A stretch of DNA of 64,000 nucleotides from Pomphorhynchus laevis. Its lineage: Eukaryota > Acanthocephala > Palaeacanthocephala > Echinorhynchida > Pomphorhynchidae. Positions 35,963 to 46,346 of the stretch are shown piece by piece (position 1 is the first letter of the stretch; each line of letters opens with the position of its first letter). The DNA lies in assembly GCA_012934845.2 (NCBI GenBank), contig WNNJ02002649.1, positions 1 through 64,000 of the forward strand, in the 5' to 3' direction. Made by a program: the position numbers and the translations under genes. Under the pieces are notes generated by a model. That model was not told where the DNA came from and did no database searches. It saw nothing but the letters and a program-made list of their open reading frames with translations.

Positions 35963-36046
35963 TGTAATGATCAATAGTTTTGTTGTCTTATTATCTTGTT
36001 ATGTTTTAGATATTGTCGAATAAAGCCTTTATCGGTTCTATCTACA
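35963..36046 (+). repeat. Left terminal repeat of the LTR fossil
   Basis: It begins TGTAATGATCAATAG and ends TCTACA, and pairs with 43541-43626. Unusually short for the family. Confidence 0.8.
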
Positions 36047-36585
36047 ATAGTTTATTCGAAAATATTTGCTGGGGCCGTTTTCGATGGAAAAATTACTTGC
36101 TCTTTCAACTTGCAACATCGATTCTGAAGTCAGCACTGCGTCAGATGAGTGGACTTATTGGAAACGACGATTTGACAGCTTCATTGGCCTGCAAACGGAT
36201 ATATCAGACGAATCAAAACTTTGTCTGCTCTTTAACCTAATTTTGACGCGACTCTTTGGTTTGATTAAAGATTGTACATCCTTTAATGACGCTATGGCTG
36301 CTCTCTATTCTGCATTCTCAAGACCAGTTAATGTATTATTCGCACGTTTTCGGTTACATACTTGTCATCAAGAACCCACAATGAAGCTAGATCAATACCT
36401 ACGTATACTGAATGACCTTGCTTCTCAATGTGACTTCAAGGACGTAGACGCTATAACTAATCGAAAAGACCACATTACAGATACATTCATTCAAAGCATC
36501 CACATCAGCTATATTAGGCAACGGTTACTCGAATCCCATGTTGCTGATCTGGAAGATGTGATAACAATTGCAAAGTCGTTAGAAG

Positions 36586-36750
36586 CAGCTCATAAAGAAG
36601 CAGCTCATAAAGAAGCAGCTCATAAAGAAGCAGCTCATAAAGAAGCAGCTCATAAAGAAGCAGCTCATAAAGAAGCAGCTCATAAAGAAGCAGCTCATAA
36701 AGAAGCAGCTCATAAAGAAGCAGCTCATAAAGAAGCAGCTCATAAATAAG
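36586..36750 (+). repeat. 15 bp tandem repeat, 11 units, in the gag-like region
   Basis: The unit CAGCTCATAAAGAAG is repeated eleven times with almost no variation and keeps frame, encoding the pentapeptide AAHKE. Such homogeneity points to recent slippage expansion within an old element. Confidence 0.95.
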
Positions 36751-36879
36751 CAGCAATATTTTGTTCAGCGGAGTCAGCAAATCTTGCGACAATAGATGTT
36801 GATAATAATCATGCCGAAGAATCGGAGAAATATAAAGTTACTACCGCAATGGGAGCAAATAGTGCAAACAAAGAAACTA

Positions 36880-38980
36880 ATGTGTCTAGTACTCACATCC
36901 ACTCTCGATATTCTCTTGCCCTTCAAGTCTCACCCACACCGTCGCTTGCACCGTGCCCCATGGTTTGACATCCAATGCCTACTCTCAAAGCGTCGACTCC
37001 GCCATGCTTTTCGAGTCTATCACCGCTCTCTCAGACGCGATTTCCGCTCGATCACTCCGTCTTTCCGTGATTCCTATCTTGCTCTTCGCCGGTCTCATCT
37101 CCACCTACTACGTACCAAATGCAACTCCTTCTGGCAGCATAAAATCATCACTTCATTCAACTCTAAGACTCTCTGGCATACTTTTAACTCAATCCTGGCT
37201 CGTTCCTCTACGCCTTGCAACATCAATGCTAATGATTATTCGTCATTTCTCCAGACTAAAGTATCCACGCTGCTCTCTCACACCCCGGTCTCCATCCCAT
37301 CCCACTCTGCCCAGTCTACTCTCATCCTTCCGGAACTCTTTCATCTTCTCCCTGTATCACCTACAGAAGTATCATCTGTCCTCATGTCCTTGCCAAACAA
37401 AACCTCACCTGCCGATCCCCTGCCTACCCACATATTAAAATCTATATGCTCATCGATATCCCCATTTCTCACAACCTTGTTTAACTCGTCCATCCGCAGT
37501 CGTATCTTCCCTTCACACTGGAAATCCGCAATCGTTCGTCCCCTCCTTAAGAAACAATCGCTCGACCCCTCCATTCCTTCTAGCTATCGCCCCATTTCAC
37601 TACTCCCTACTCTTTCAAAGCTCTTAGAACGCCTCATCTTAATACAAATCAACGCTTATCTCTCCTCATCCAATCTGTACCCTCCTTTCCAATCCGCTTT
37701 CCGCTCTAATCACTCAACAGAAATCGCATGCATAAAAGTGTACAACGACTTACTCATTTCTCGAGACAAGGCTCTATATAGTGTTCTCATCTCCCTCGAC
37801 CTCTCCTCCGCATTCGACATTGTCGACCACTCCGTCCTCCTTTCTCGCCTTCGTTATGATTACGGCTTTTCTTCCTCCTCCGTAGCTTGGTTCGCCTCAT
37901 ATCTATCCGACCGTTCCTTTCGCGTCTGTTCTAATTCATCATCCTCCCATCCCATCCCTATTTTTCGCGGGGTTCCACAAGGTTCAGTCCTAGGTCTCCT
38001 GCTTTTCTCTCTTGTGCTTGGCGATCTCTCTCCATTTATCAAACCTTACTCCTTTAACGTCATGCAATACGCCGATGACATTCTAATCTATGCTCATGCA
38101 CCCGCACATCGCATACACGATATCGGCATTTCTGCCTCCAACTGTCTTTCTTTATCTACAAACGTCTCTCCAATCTCCATCTCGTTCTAAACCCCGAAAA
38201 GTCCAAAATAATGTGGATCCTTCCCCGTAAACCAAGCATATCTCCTCCCATTGTATCTTTTGCCTCATCGATCATCCCTATAGTCCACAATCTCACTTTC
38301 TTAGGCTTCCATTTCGATGATCACCTTTCCCTTAAACCCTTCGTCCGTGACAAGGTCCGCTCGTCTAACTTAATTCTTCGTGACATCCGCCGTATCCGCC
38401 CCCTTATCGACTTCCGTTCTTGTATGTCTCTTCTTTCATCGCTTCTTTTCCCTAAAATCGATTACTGCCTTAGCCTTTTCGCCAATTCTCCAAAATCCAT
38501 CATCCTACCCCTACAACGAATAATCAACACCGCCGTTCGAGTGCTCTTTCGTCTCCGTCGCTTCGACCACACATCCACATATTTTGCCCAACTCTCCTGG
38601 CCCACCATCCACATCCGCATCAAACTCCGCCTTCTTCTCGTTACTTTTCGTCTCATCGCTGTCGGCTCCCCATCGTTCATCAACCTTCCTTTCTTAGACG
38701 ATACTCGCCCCACCTCGCTATCGCTTCGTTCCTGTCATACCCTCTTACTCCACGTTCCTAATTACTCCAACAACTACGGTCTCCGATCCTTCCTCGTCGC
38801 CGCCTCACTCGCCTGGAGTCAACTCTCTCTCGACGTCCGCCGCGCTCCCTCCTTTATCACATTCAAACATCTCCTTCGTTCACACCTTCTCGACACCTGA
38901 TTCACAGTTTTGTTTTGTTGTGGTCATGTAAGCGTGCGCTGGCACGCATTTGCCACGTTAAAATAAATCCTTTTTTTTAG
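36880..38980 (+). mobile_element. LINE family B (B2), 5'-truncated, nested in the LTR fossil
   Basis: It starts within the linker before RT (RRLHRAPWFDIQCLLSKRRLRHAFR) and runs through RT (RPISLLPTLSKLLERL, SLDLSSAFDIVDHSVLL, GVPQGSVLGLLLF, YADDILIYAHAP) to the C-terminus RAPSFITFKHLLRSHLLDT at 38900. One frame change occurs near 38160-38200. The 3' UTR has the hairpin 38932-38947. This is the longest B2 copy here and a good subfamily reference. Confidence 0.92.
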
Positions 38981-39540
38981 TAAACGATGTTACTTTTGCG
39001 GAAGGTCACTTCATTCTAGAACAAATTGTCCAGCTCGAAATGCTACTTGCCGATCATGTGGTAAACTTGGCCATTTTTCAACAGTGTGTCGCTCGAACAA
39101 GCAAACTAGTTCGAGTACCTCAGCAGCCCTATACCATGTATCAACTAATCCTAACAAACCGAGTACAACGGTTTACAATGTCAAAATCGCTGATATACCA
39201 TTCAATTCATTGATGGACACGGGTAGCACTAACAATTTTATCGACATGAACGTCGTAAAGCAGCTTCGTATCAAAACTACATCTTGCAATAGGCATGTTC
39301 AAATGGCGTCCTATACGCATTTCACCGTTGTTCGCCGTCAGTGTATTATGACATTCGAGTTGATGGACAGGATGTACGAAGATTGACGTTTCCTCTCCTA
39401 CCTCAATTGTGTGCGCCGATTATCCTGGGACAGGAATTTTTCGACTACCATCAGTATGTTACATTCTCTTTCAAAGGTGACCATCCTGGATTAACAATTG
39501 CATCGCTTCGATCAGCACCTGAGATAAATGTCGAACCAAT

Positions 39541-40998
39541 AACTCGACTCCTCACTACCATCTTCGTACCGCCTACCTCACTTCGCCCAATCCTCTCTAA
39601 ACTCCTTTAGCGTCTCGTTCTCAAGCAAGTTAATACATATCTCTTTTCCTCTAACTTATTTCCTCCCTTCCAAGCCGCTTTTCGCTCTAATCACTCTACT
39701 GAAATTGCCTGTCTTAAAGTTTATAATGACTTACTCATCTCGCGCGATCATAAATTATGTAGTGTCATAGTTTCTCTTGATCTATCGTCTGCTTTTGACA
39801 TCGTCGATCACTCGATTCTTCTACATCGCCTTCGTCATGATTATGGCTTCTCGTTACCCACTGTATCATGGTTTTCTTTATATCTATCAAACCGTACATT
39901 TCGCGTCTATTCTAACTCTTCTCTCTACCATCCTTCATCCACCCCGACCGGTGTTCCACAAGGCTCCGGATAAGGCCATATGCTTTTCTCTCTTCTTCTC
40001 GGTGACTTGTCTTCGATTTCTCATAAATTTAACTTCCATGTTATGCAATATGCTGATGACATTCTCATCTATGCTCACGCACCTGCTTATCGTATTCATG
40101 ATCTTAGTGTTTATGTTTCCATCTGTCTTGTCTCAATTTCCAATCATCTTTATTCCCTTCGCCTTTCTTTGAATTCTGATAAATCTAAAATTATGTGGAT
40201 CCTACCTCAACGCTTCGGCGTAGAACCTCCTTCCGTATAATTAAATTATACAATTCTTCCTATCGTTGATAATCTCGTTTTCCTAGGCTTCCATTTTGAC
40301 AACCGACTTTCACTTAAACTTTTCGTTAAAGAAAAAGTACGCTCATCTACCTTAATACTCCGCAACCTCCGTTAAGTTCGTGGATTGATCGATTTCCCTT
40401 CTTGTACGACTCTCATATCTTCTCTCCTTTTTGCTAGACTCGATTATTGTCTTAGTCTATTTTCCAACTTACCTAAATCCACTCTTCTTCCCCTACAACA
40501 CATCGTCAACGCAGCCGTCCGAATTCTCCTCCGTCTTCGTCGTTTTGATCATACATCCTACCATCTTGCTTCTCTCGATTTGCCTACAATTTATTGTCGT
40601 GTTCAAATTCGTCTTCTTATATTTGCTTTCCGCCTTGTAACTTTTCATACCCCTTCATTTCTCAACCTTCCTTTTCTTGATAATTCCCGTCCTGTTTACT
40701 GTTCCTTGCGTTCCTGTAATTCCCTTCTTTTACATGTCCTAAACTAATCTACCTCATTTGGACTTCGCTTCTTCCAGGTGGCTGCTCCTATATCGTGGAA
40801 CCATCTGCCCATTCATATACGCCAATCAACTTCCCTGCCCTGCTTCAAACGACAAATCCAATTCCATTTCAACAATTAACTAATTATCTGTGACTTTTGA
40901 TGTTCTTTCTTTTGTTTTTTGTTTGTTAGTGGTCATGTAAGCGTGCATTTTTCACGCATTTGCCACGTTAAATAAATTATTGTATTATTATTAATAAC
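39541..40998 (+). mobile_element. LINE family B (B1b), 5'-truncated, nested in the LTR fossil
   Basis: RT and C-terminal domain of the B1 type with several stops and frameshifts. The 3' UTR is of the b type (ATTATCTGTGACTTTTGATG, hairpin 40941-40957), the same end as the 45.6 kb copy, followed by TTATTATTA. Both edges adjoin LTR-fossil coding sequence. Confidence 0.9.
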
Positions 40999-43540
40999 GT
41001 TGTTCCCTGGAATAGATCGAAACATACGCCCAATCTCTAGTAAATCTCGTCGGCAAACGGAATCGAATTTGCAATTTATAAAAGCTGAAATTCAAAAGCT
41101 TTTTGCACAGAATATCATCAAAGAAAGTCGATCGCCATGGAGAGCTCAGGTACTGGTCGTGTCTGGTTCTGGAAAGAAACAGCGCATGGTTGTAGATTAT
41201 TCATGTACTGTTAATCGGTACACATTACTGGATGCAATTTATAAATCGCAATAATTTAATAATTAAATCGATAATTATTCAATAATTAAATCGATAATTT
41301 AATTTCTCAAATAGCATCATATTCTGTGTTTACAACTGTAGACCTTTCTCAGGCCTACTATCAAATCCCTTTGCTAGAAAACGATCGACCGTTAACTGCT
41401 TTTGAGGCAGATGGAAATCTTTATCAATATAAACGAATTCCATTTGGATTGGCCAACGCAGTGTCCGTCTTTCAACGTATCATGAATCAGATTATCAACG
41501 ACAATGGTCTCGTCGGAGTTTTCGCTTATTTGGATGATATTATAATTTGTGGCTAAGATTTAAACGAACACGATGAAAGATATAAACGGTTTTGTGAAGC
41601 CGCTAGGAATGCCAATCTTACTTTGGCTAAGGTGAAAACAAGGTATGACAAAAGGAATTGGATTTTTTGGGATATAGATTGTCTAACGGCTCTGTGAAAC
41701 CAGATCCTAATCGTGTTAAACCATCACTTGATTATCCAGTACCTAGAGACAGGAAGGAAATGCAACGACTATTAGGTATCTTATCCTACTACTCCAAATG
41801 GATATCTTCATTCGCTAACAAAATAAGGATATTACTTGACTGTGATTCATTCCCTTTGACCGTTGAATCGATCGAAGTTAGTGAAGATCTTAAAGAAGAA
41901 ATTGCAAAAGCCACATTGTTTTCATACAAAGCACATTTACCGTTGACAATAGAAACGGACGCTTCATATACTTCAATAGGAGCTGTTTTAAGTCAGGAAA
42001 CGAGACCTGTAGCCTTCTATTCGCAGACACTACCGAAAACAATGTTACATCAATCCAGTGTGGGGAAAGAGGCTTTGGCGATTGTCAGCTCTGTTAAGTA
42101 CTGGAAGCACTACATTCTTGGCAAACCCTTCAAAATAATCACTGATCAGAGGTCAGTCAGTTTTATGTTCGACAGAACTCATACCAACAAGATAAAAAAT
42201 GATAAGGTAACTCGTTGGCGGTTGAAATTAGCACCTTATCAATACGAGATACAGTACCGAGCTGGAAGCAATAATAAGGCAGCTGACGCTATGTCGCGAA
42301 TATCTTATGTGTGTTCGCATCAAGGATCTCTCCGTGAGCTCAATCAAATTCATGTCTCCTTATGTCATCCTGGAATTACTCGTATGCTGCATTATATCAA
42401 ACAATACAATCTACCCTATAATAAGTCAGAGGCGTTAAAGTAACTAGCGGATGCCGTATTTGCGCCGAGGAAAAACCGCAATTCTGTAAACCTACTATGG
42501 GTCATGTTATCAATGCAACACAGCCGTTTGAGCATCTTAACATTGATTTTAAAGGACCTTTAAGGTTTACTACCAGAAATCGATATCTACTATGTATCGT
42601 CGACGAATTTTCTCGCTTCCCATTCGCGATTCCTTGCTTCGATTGCTGTTCATCCTCGGTAATATCGGCTTTGCGTCGAGTTTTCAGTATTTTTGGACGT
42701 CCAGCTAGAATACACTCCGACCAAGGTACATGTTTCCAATCACGAGAATTTCTTAACTTTTTAACTTCACAATGTGTGCCATCAAGTAGGAGCACTTCTT
42801 ATAACCCCGGAGGAAATGGGCAGGCGGAGAGGTTTGTGGACATTATTTAGAAGACAGTCAAACTTGCTCTAAGGTCGAGAAACCTTCCATTAAAACATTG
42901 GGAATCTGTCCTCCCCTCTGTTCTAGCGTCCATGCGATCTTTGGTGTGCTCTGGTACCGGAGAAACACCACACAACCGCATATTTCTCTACTCCAGAAAT
43001 TCAAAAAATTCGTCGATTCCGAATTCTTGGCTAACAAATAACCAAACATTTTTGCTCAAAGATGAACGAGCTCGTAAAAATGAGCTACCGTTTCAAGAAG
43101 TGAAAATGTTACAGTCCAACGGACAATATGCTTTAGTTCGAGATGAACAAGGGCACGAATCGACTATATCTGTTCGAAAACTAGCAAAAGTTGCCCAAGG
43201 CGATGATACAAAAATTGATAATTGTTTATGTGACGATTTCGAACGCTCATCTAGTCGGTCGACCAGTACCCATGGGCCTATCGAATAAGAGACTTCATCG
43301 ATTCCGCCTGTCAATGATCAATCAATATCTCAAGAGCTAACTAAAAGCGAATCTAGAAATACAGAGGCCTATACTCCGTTATTTGACGATCAAATATCTT
43401 CCGACATTAGCACAAACTATCAAACAAAGAATGCGAGCAATATTTCAATCACGAGTCAAAGTGAACCTCTTAGATCAATGCGAAACGAACGGAGAAGAAA
43501 ACCACCTTATCTCGACGATCATATTTGCTTAGAGGAAGAC

Positions 43541-43626
43541 TGTCATGATCAATAGTTTTGTTATGTCTTATTATATTGTTATGTTTTTGATATTGTCGAA
43601 TAAAGCCTTCATCGGTTCTATTTACA
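43541..43626 (+). repeat. Right terminal repeat of the LTR fossil
   Basis: It begins TGTCATGATCAATAG and ends TTTACA. The purine tract AGAGGAAGA just before it fits a plus-strand priming site. Confidence 0.8.
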
Positions 43627-43639
43627 ACAGAAGGATTTT

Positions 43640-45065
43640 CTGGTTAAAAATAAAATTAATATTTATGATGCTATTCGCATGTTTTCTGTACATGATTAGT
43701 AACGGAGCTCAGGAAGCTCAAATCATCTGGTTCTATCTGTCCTGATCTCTTTCCACCAATATACTTAAAGAATCTTGCAGACGCTATTGCCGGTTCTGTG
43801 TATTGGATCTTGTTCCTTTGTATTGAATTATCGGATCAACGCGAACAAACGCGCGTCGAATCATACCTCTCATTTTATTGGAGTTGGCGCAAGCTTGCTC
43901 TATGTGCTTTTTGGTTGCTAAATCTTGCCGACGCTATTGCCGGTTCTGTGTATTGGATCTTGTTCCATTGTATTGGATCATCGGATCAACGCCCTGGATT
44001 GCAAATTACTTAAGTTCACGCTCTTTCAAAGTACGTATAGGTGCAGATATGTCCACCTCATTCTTTATTCATTCTGGCGTTCCACAGGGTGCTGTTATCT
44101 CCCCACTTCCTTTTATTGTATATATCAATGATCACCCATCTGTAATTCGTTCTGATGTCGTAATGTATGCTGACGATGTTAAGATATGGCAGCCTATTAG
44201 AGACGGAAGGGGCATTAAGATCCTTCAAGATGATCTGACATGTCTAGAAAAATGGTCAGCGGAAAATGGTTTGAGGGTTAACCCCTCTAAATGTGCGCAT
44301 ATGTCCATTGGTTCTTCACTAAACTCATCGTATCAGATAGGTTCGATTCAGATAGGCCGAGTGGGTGAATTCAAAGATCTTGGTGTGATGATGACCAGTA
44401 GCTTAAAAACTAATGTCCACACTAAATATATTTGTAATCGAGGCTATCGTATTTTATGGATGTTTTTCAAGTCTTTTGATCGGATAAGTCCATCAATGTT
44501 CAAGCGACTATTTTGCTCTTATATTCTTCCCATCATTGAATACGGTTTACCTGTAAATTATCCACAGACTTTAAGGGAATCCCGTGACATTGAGAACTTG
44601 TTACGTAAAGGGTCACGAATGATTCCGAATTTCTCCAATTTGAGATATGCTGAACGTTTGACATCTCTACGTGTCGGCACATTGAAATATCGCAGATCGG
44701 CCATTGATTTATCAACTGCAGTCAAAATTGTTTTCGATGGCTTTGGTGGTCTCTCTAGCTTATTATCCGTGAATGATAGGCGAGAAACTCGTGGGTATGT
44801 GTGGAAATTAATAAAGCCAACTTCAAGAATTCCTGTTCACCATCAATTTGCACAGGGTAATTAACGGGTGGAATGCACTAAAGTGCCTTGATATCTCTAG
44901 TAGTATATCTAGTGATGCTATCAAGAAAGACATCGAAGCCGAAAGAAGGAATTTGCAACTACTATTTGATTGATTTTTTGTTGATGTTTTTATTTTATTT
45001 TATCATGTTTTGTAAGCGGCACAAGCTTGTAGCTCATTTGCTTCTGTTTGTTATAATAATAAATT
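43640..45065 (+). mobile_element. LINE family D, copy D1, 5'-truncated
   Basis: The frame 43878-44864 encodes RT: HSGVPQGAVISPLPFIVYIN, VMYADDVKIWQ, LRVNPSKCAHMSIGS, then the thumb (SYILPIIEYGLPVNYPQ, LRKGSRMIPN) and the end AINGWNALKCL-like. A small frame change near 44860 precedes the true stop near 44970. A ~65-base block is duplicated (43773-43837 and 43922-43985), scrambling the start. The 3' UTR contains ACAAGCTTGT (45021-45030) and ends ATAATAATAAA. A minus-strand sibling is at 53150-54210. Confidence 0.88.
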
Positions 45066-45530
45066 AGAGGTAACCCGTACTCCTACATCTTTGTAACTAT
45101 CAATACTTTCAAAAAGACAGCCCTTATATTTGTAAACAAATGTTAGTTGCTTGTGAGTATTATCAATAAGACGCATGTTTGCATTTCGAAACATTTATCA
45201 CAAGCTTGTTAGACGCCGCCCACAACTCCACATTATCTATGTCAGTTTGCAAATTATCAACATCCTCACATAAATGAATGGACCGCCATATTTCAATCAT
45301 CAACGAATCTTGGGTATGATGTACTAGAAAACCTCTAGTAACATCATCATAGAGTGCTGAACCAGCACTACAGCTTCACCAAATAGGATCATTAGCCAAA
45401 GCACTGACAAATGCCAGCGCAGGTATCTTCATATTGGCTTACTTCTAATATGAATTTATCTCAAATGCTACCATTCCGCTCGAATTTTTGTAATCATATA
45501 AGCCCGACGCGAAAGAAATACGAAGAGCAC
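45066..45530 (-). mobile_element. LINE RT fragment, minus strand
   Basis: Read on the minus strand, EIWRSIHLCEDVDNLQTDID, ELWAASNKLVINVSKCKHAS and SYKDVGVRV are the palm-to-thumb blocks that follow YADD in CR1/Jockey-type reverse transcriptases. It does not match families B-E closely. Broken. Confidence 0.65.
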
Positions 45531-45542
45531 TGCTAGATGCCG

Positions 45543-45567
45543 TTTCGTCATCACAATGACTCATCAG
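45543..45567 (-). ncRNA. Hammerhead ribozyme core (CTGATGA - stem II - GAAA)
   Basis: On the minus strand CTGATGA (45567-45561) is followed by a perfect five-pair stem GTCAT/ATGAC with loop TGTG (45560-45547) and then GAAA (45546-45543). All invariant core bases on this side of a hammerhead are present. The flanks are homologous to the element at 62750-62805. I could not write stem I or a long stem III here: a GTC lies 35 bases downstream, but its flanks do not pair with the strand before CTGATGA. So this looks like a truncated copy with an intact half-core. Confidence 0.7.
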
Positions 45568-45635
45568 TGTCAGATCCCTCCCACTGCTGGATGGAGATGA
45601 TGACTAAGATCCTATTATTATTCGTTGGGATGTGA

Positions 45636-46346
45636 TTTCATATCACACTGCTCATATCACTTCCAACTAATTTACATCCTTCATTTAAAATCATATCCAG
45701 TCACATCTCTGATCAACCGATTCAACACCCCGCTCCTGTCACACTTGATCCAACCAATATTAATTCTTTATCAAGCACCCCTGTCATTTCCACTTCTATC
45801 TGCTCATCTACCTCGACTCCTACCAGCTCTGTCCGTCCACCACTTCCACGAAATCGTTTTCCTTCGCGCGATCGCTGTATAATCATATCAAACTTAAAGA
45901 TTTCCGAATCTGCTTCTCCACAATCTCGCCTCGATGATGATGAATCTGCTTTCAGGTCTATCCTAGCAACCATTCTTCCTCATAATAACCCATCCCTCTT
46001 CAATAATATCGCTCCTGTATCGTTTATTCGTTTAAACAAATCCACTAAATCCAATCATCTCAGTCATCCACTCTTAAAAATCGTTTTCCGACATAGTTCA
46101 CATGCCTCTTCGGTACTCTCCCAACGTTTTAAACTTCTTACCACTTCATCTACTTGCCGTATCTTTCCTGACCGCTCCCCTTCTGATATTGCCCAGCTCA
46201 ATTTAGCTCGCATTGAGAAACATCGACGTGAAACAAATGGCGAGTCATCCTTATCTATCCGTCAAATCAACGGAAATTTTAACGTTGTTCACACAAGGCC
46301 AAAAATTCGATGGCGTCCCATCTCTCCCCCTTGTCTTCTTCGCTAG
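45636..46346 (+). CDS. LINE B ORF1, C-terminal part
   Basis: A frame of ~236 codons open from the element's 5' truncation to TAG at 46344-46346. It has a Thr/Ser/Pro-rich stretch followed by a basic, structured end (RCIIISNLKIS, FIRLNKST, LLKIVFRHSS, VHTRPKIRWRP). No start codon is present, so the N-terminus is missing. No zinc knuckles are seen. The end overlaps ORF2 by 37 bases in another frame, suggesting coupled translation. The assignment as ORF1 rests on position; its RNA-binding role is inference. Confidence 0.7.
   Translation, partial: FHITLLISLPTNLHPSFKIISSHISDQPIQHPAPVTLDPTNINSLSSTPVISTSICSSTSTPTSSVRPPLPRNRFPSRDRCIIISNLKISESASPQSRLDDDESAFRSILATILPHNNPSLFNNIAPVSFIRLNKSTKSNHLSHPLLKIVFRHSSHASSVLSQRFKLLTTSSTCRIFPDRSPSDIAQLNLARIEKHRRETNGESSLSIRQINGNFNVVHTRPKIRWRPISPPCLLR

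Larger units (their letters stand above)
35963..43626 (+). mobile_element. LTR-retrotransposon fossil (Ty3/Gypsy-like) with short terminal repeats, broken by two LINE insertions
   Basis: Terminal repeats of about 84-86 bases, TG...CA, lie at 35963-36046 and 43541-43626. Each holds an AATAAA, and a purine-rich tract precedes the right one. Parts in order: gag-like (36066-36750), nucleocapsid knuckle and protease region (38985-39540), reverse transcriptase and RNase H (41000-42310), integrase (about 42310-42860) and a C-terminal tail to about 43540. This order is Ty3/Gypsy. Family B LINEs lie inside at 36880-38980 and 39541-40998. Beyond these there are several other breaks. The repeats differ at about ten positions, so it is an old, dead copy. 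Confidence 0.85.

Noticed and set aside
36586-36750. Regularly spaced repeats as a CRISPR-like array
   Set aside because: The units are contiguous without spacers, and the genome is animal. It is a coding minisatellite.
36514-36792. Minus-strand frame with LLLYE repeats
   Set aside because: Reverse-strand shadow of the 15 bp tandem repeat.
45722-45973. Minus-strand charged 83-codon frame
   Set aside because: Shadow of LINE B ORF1.
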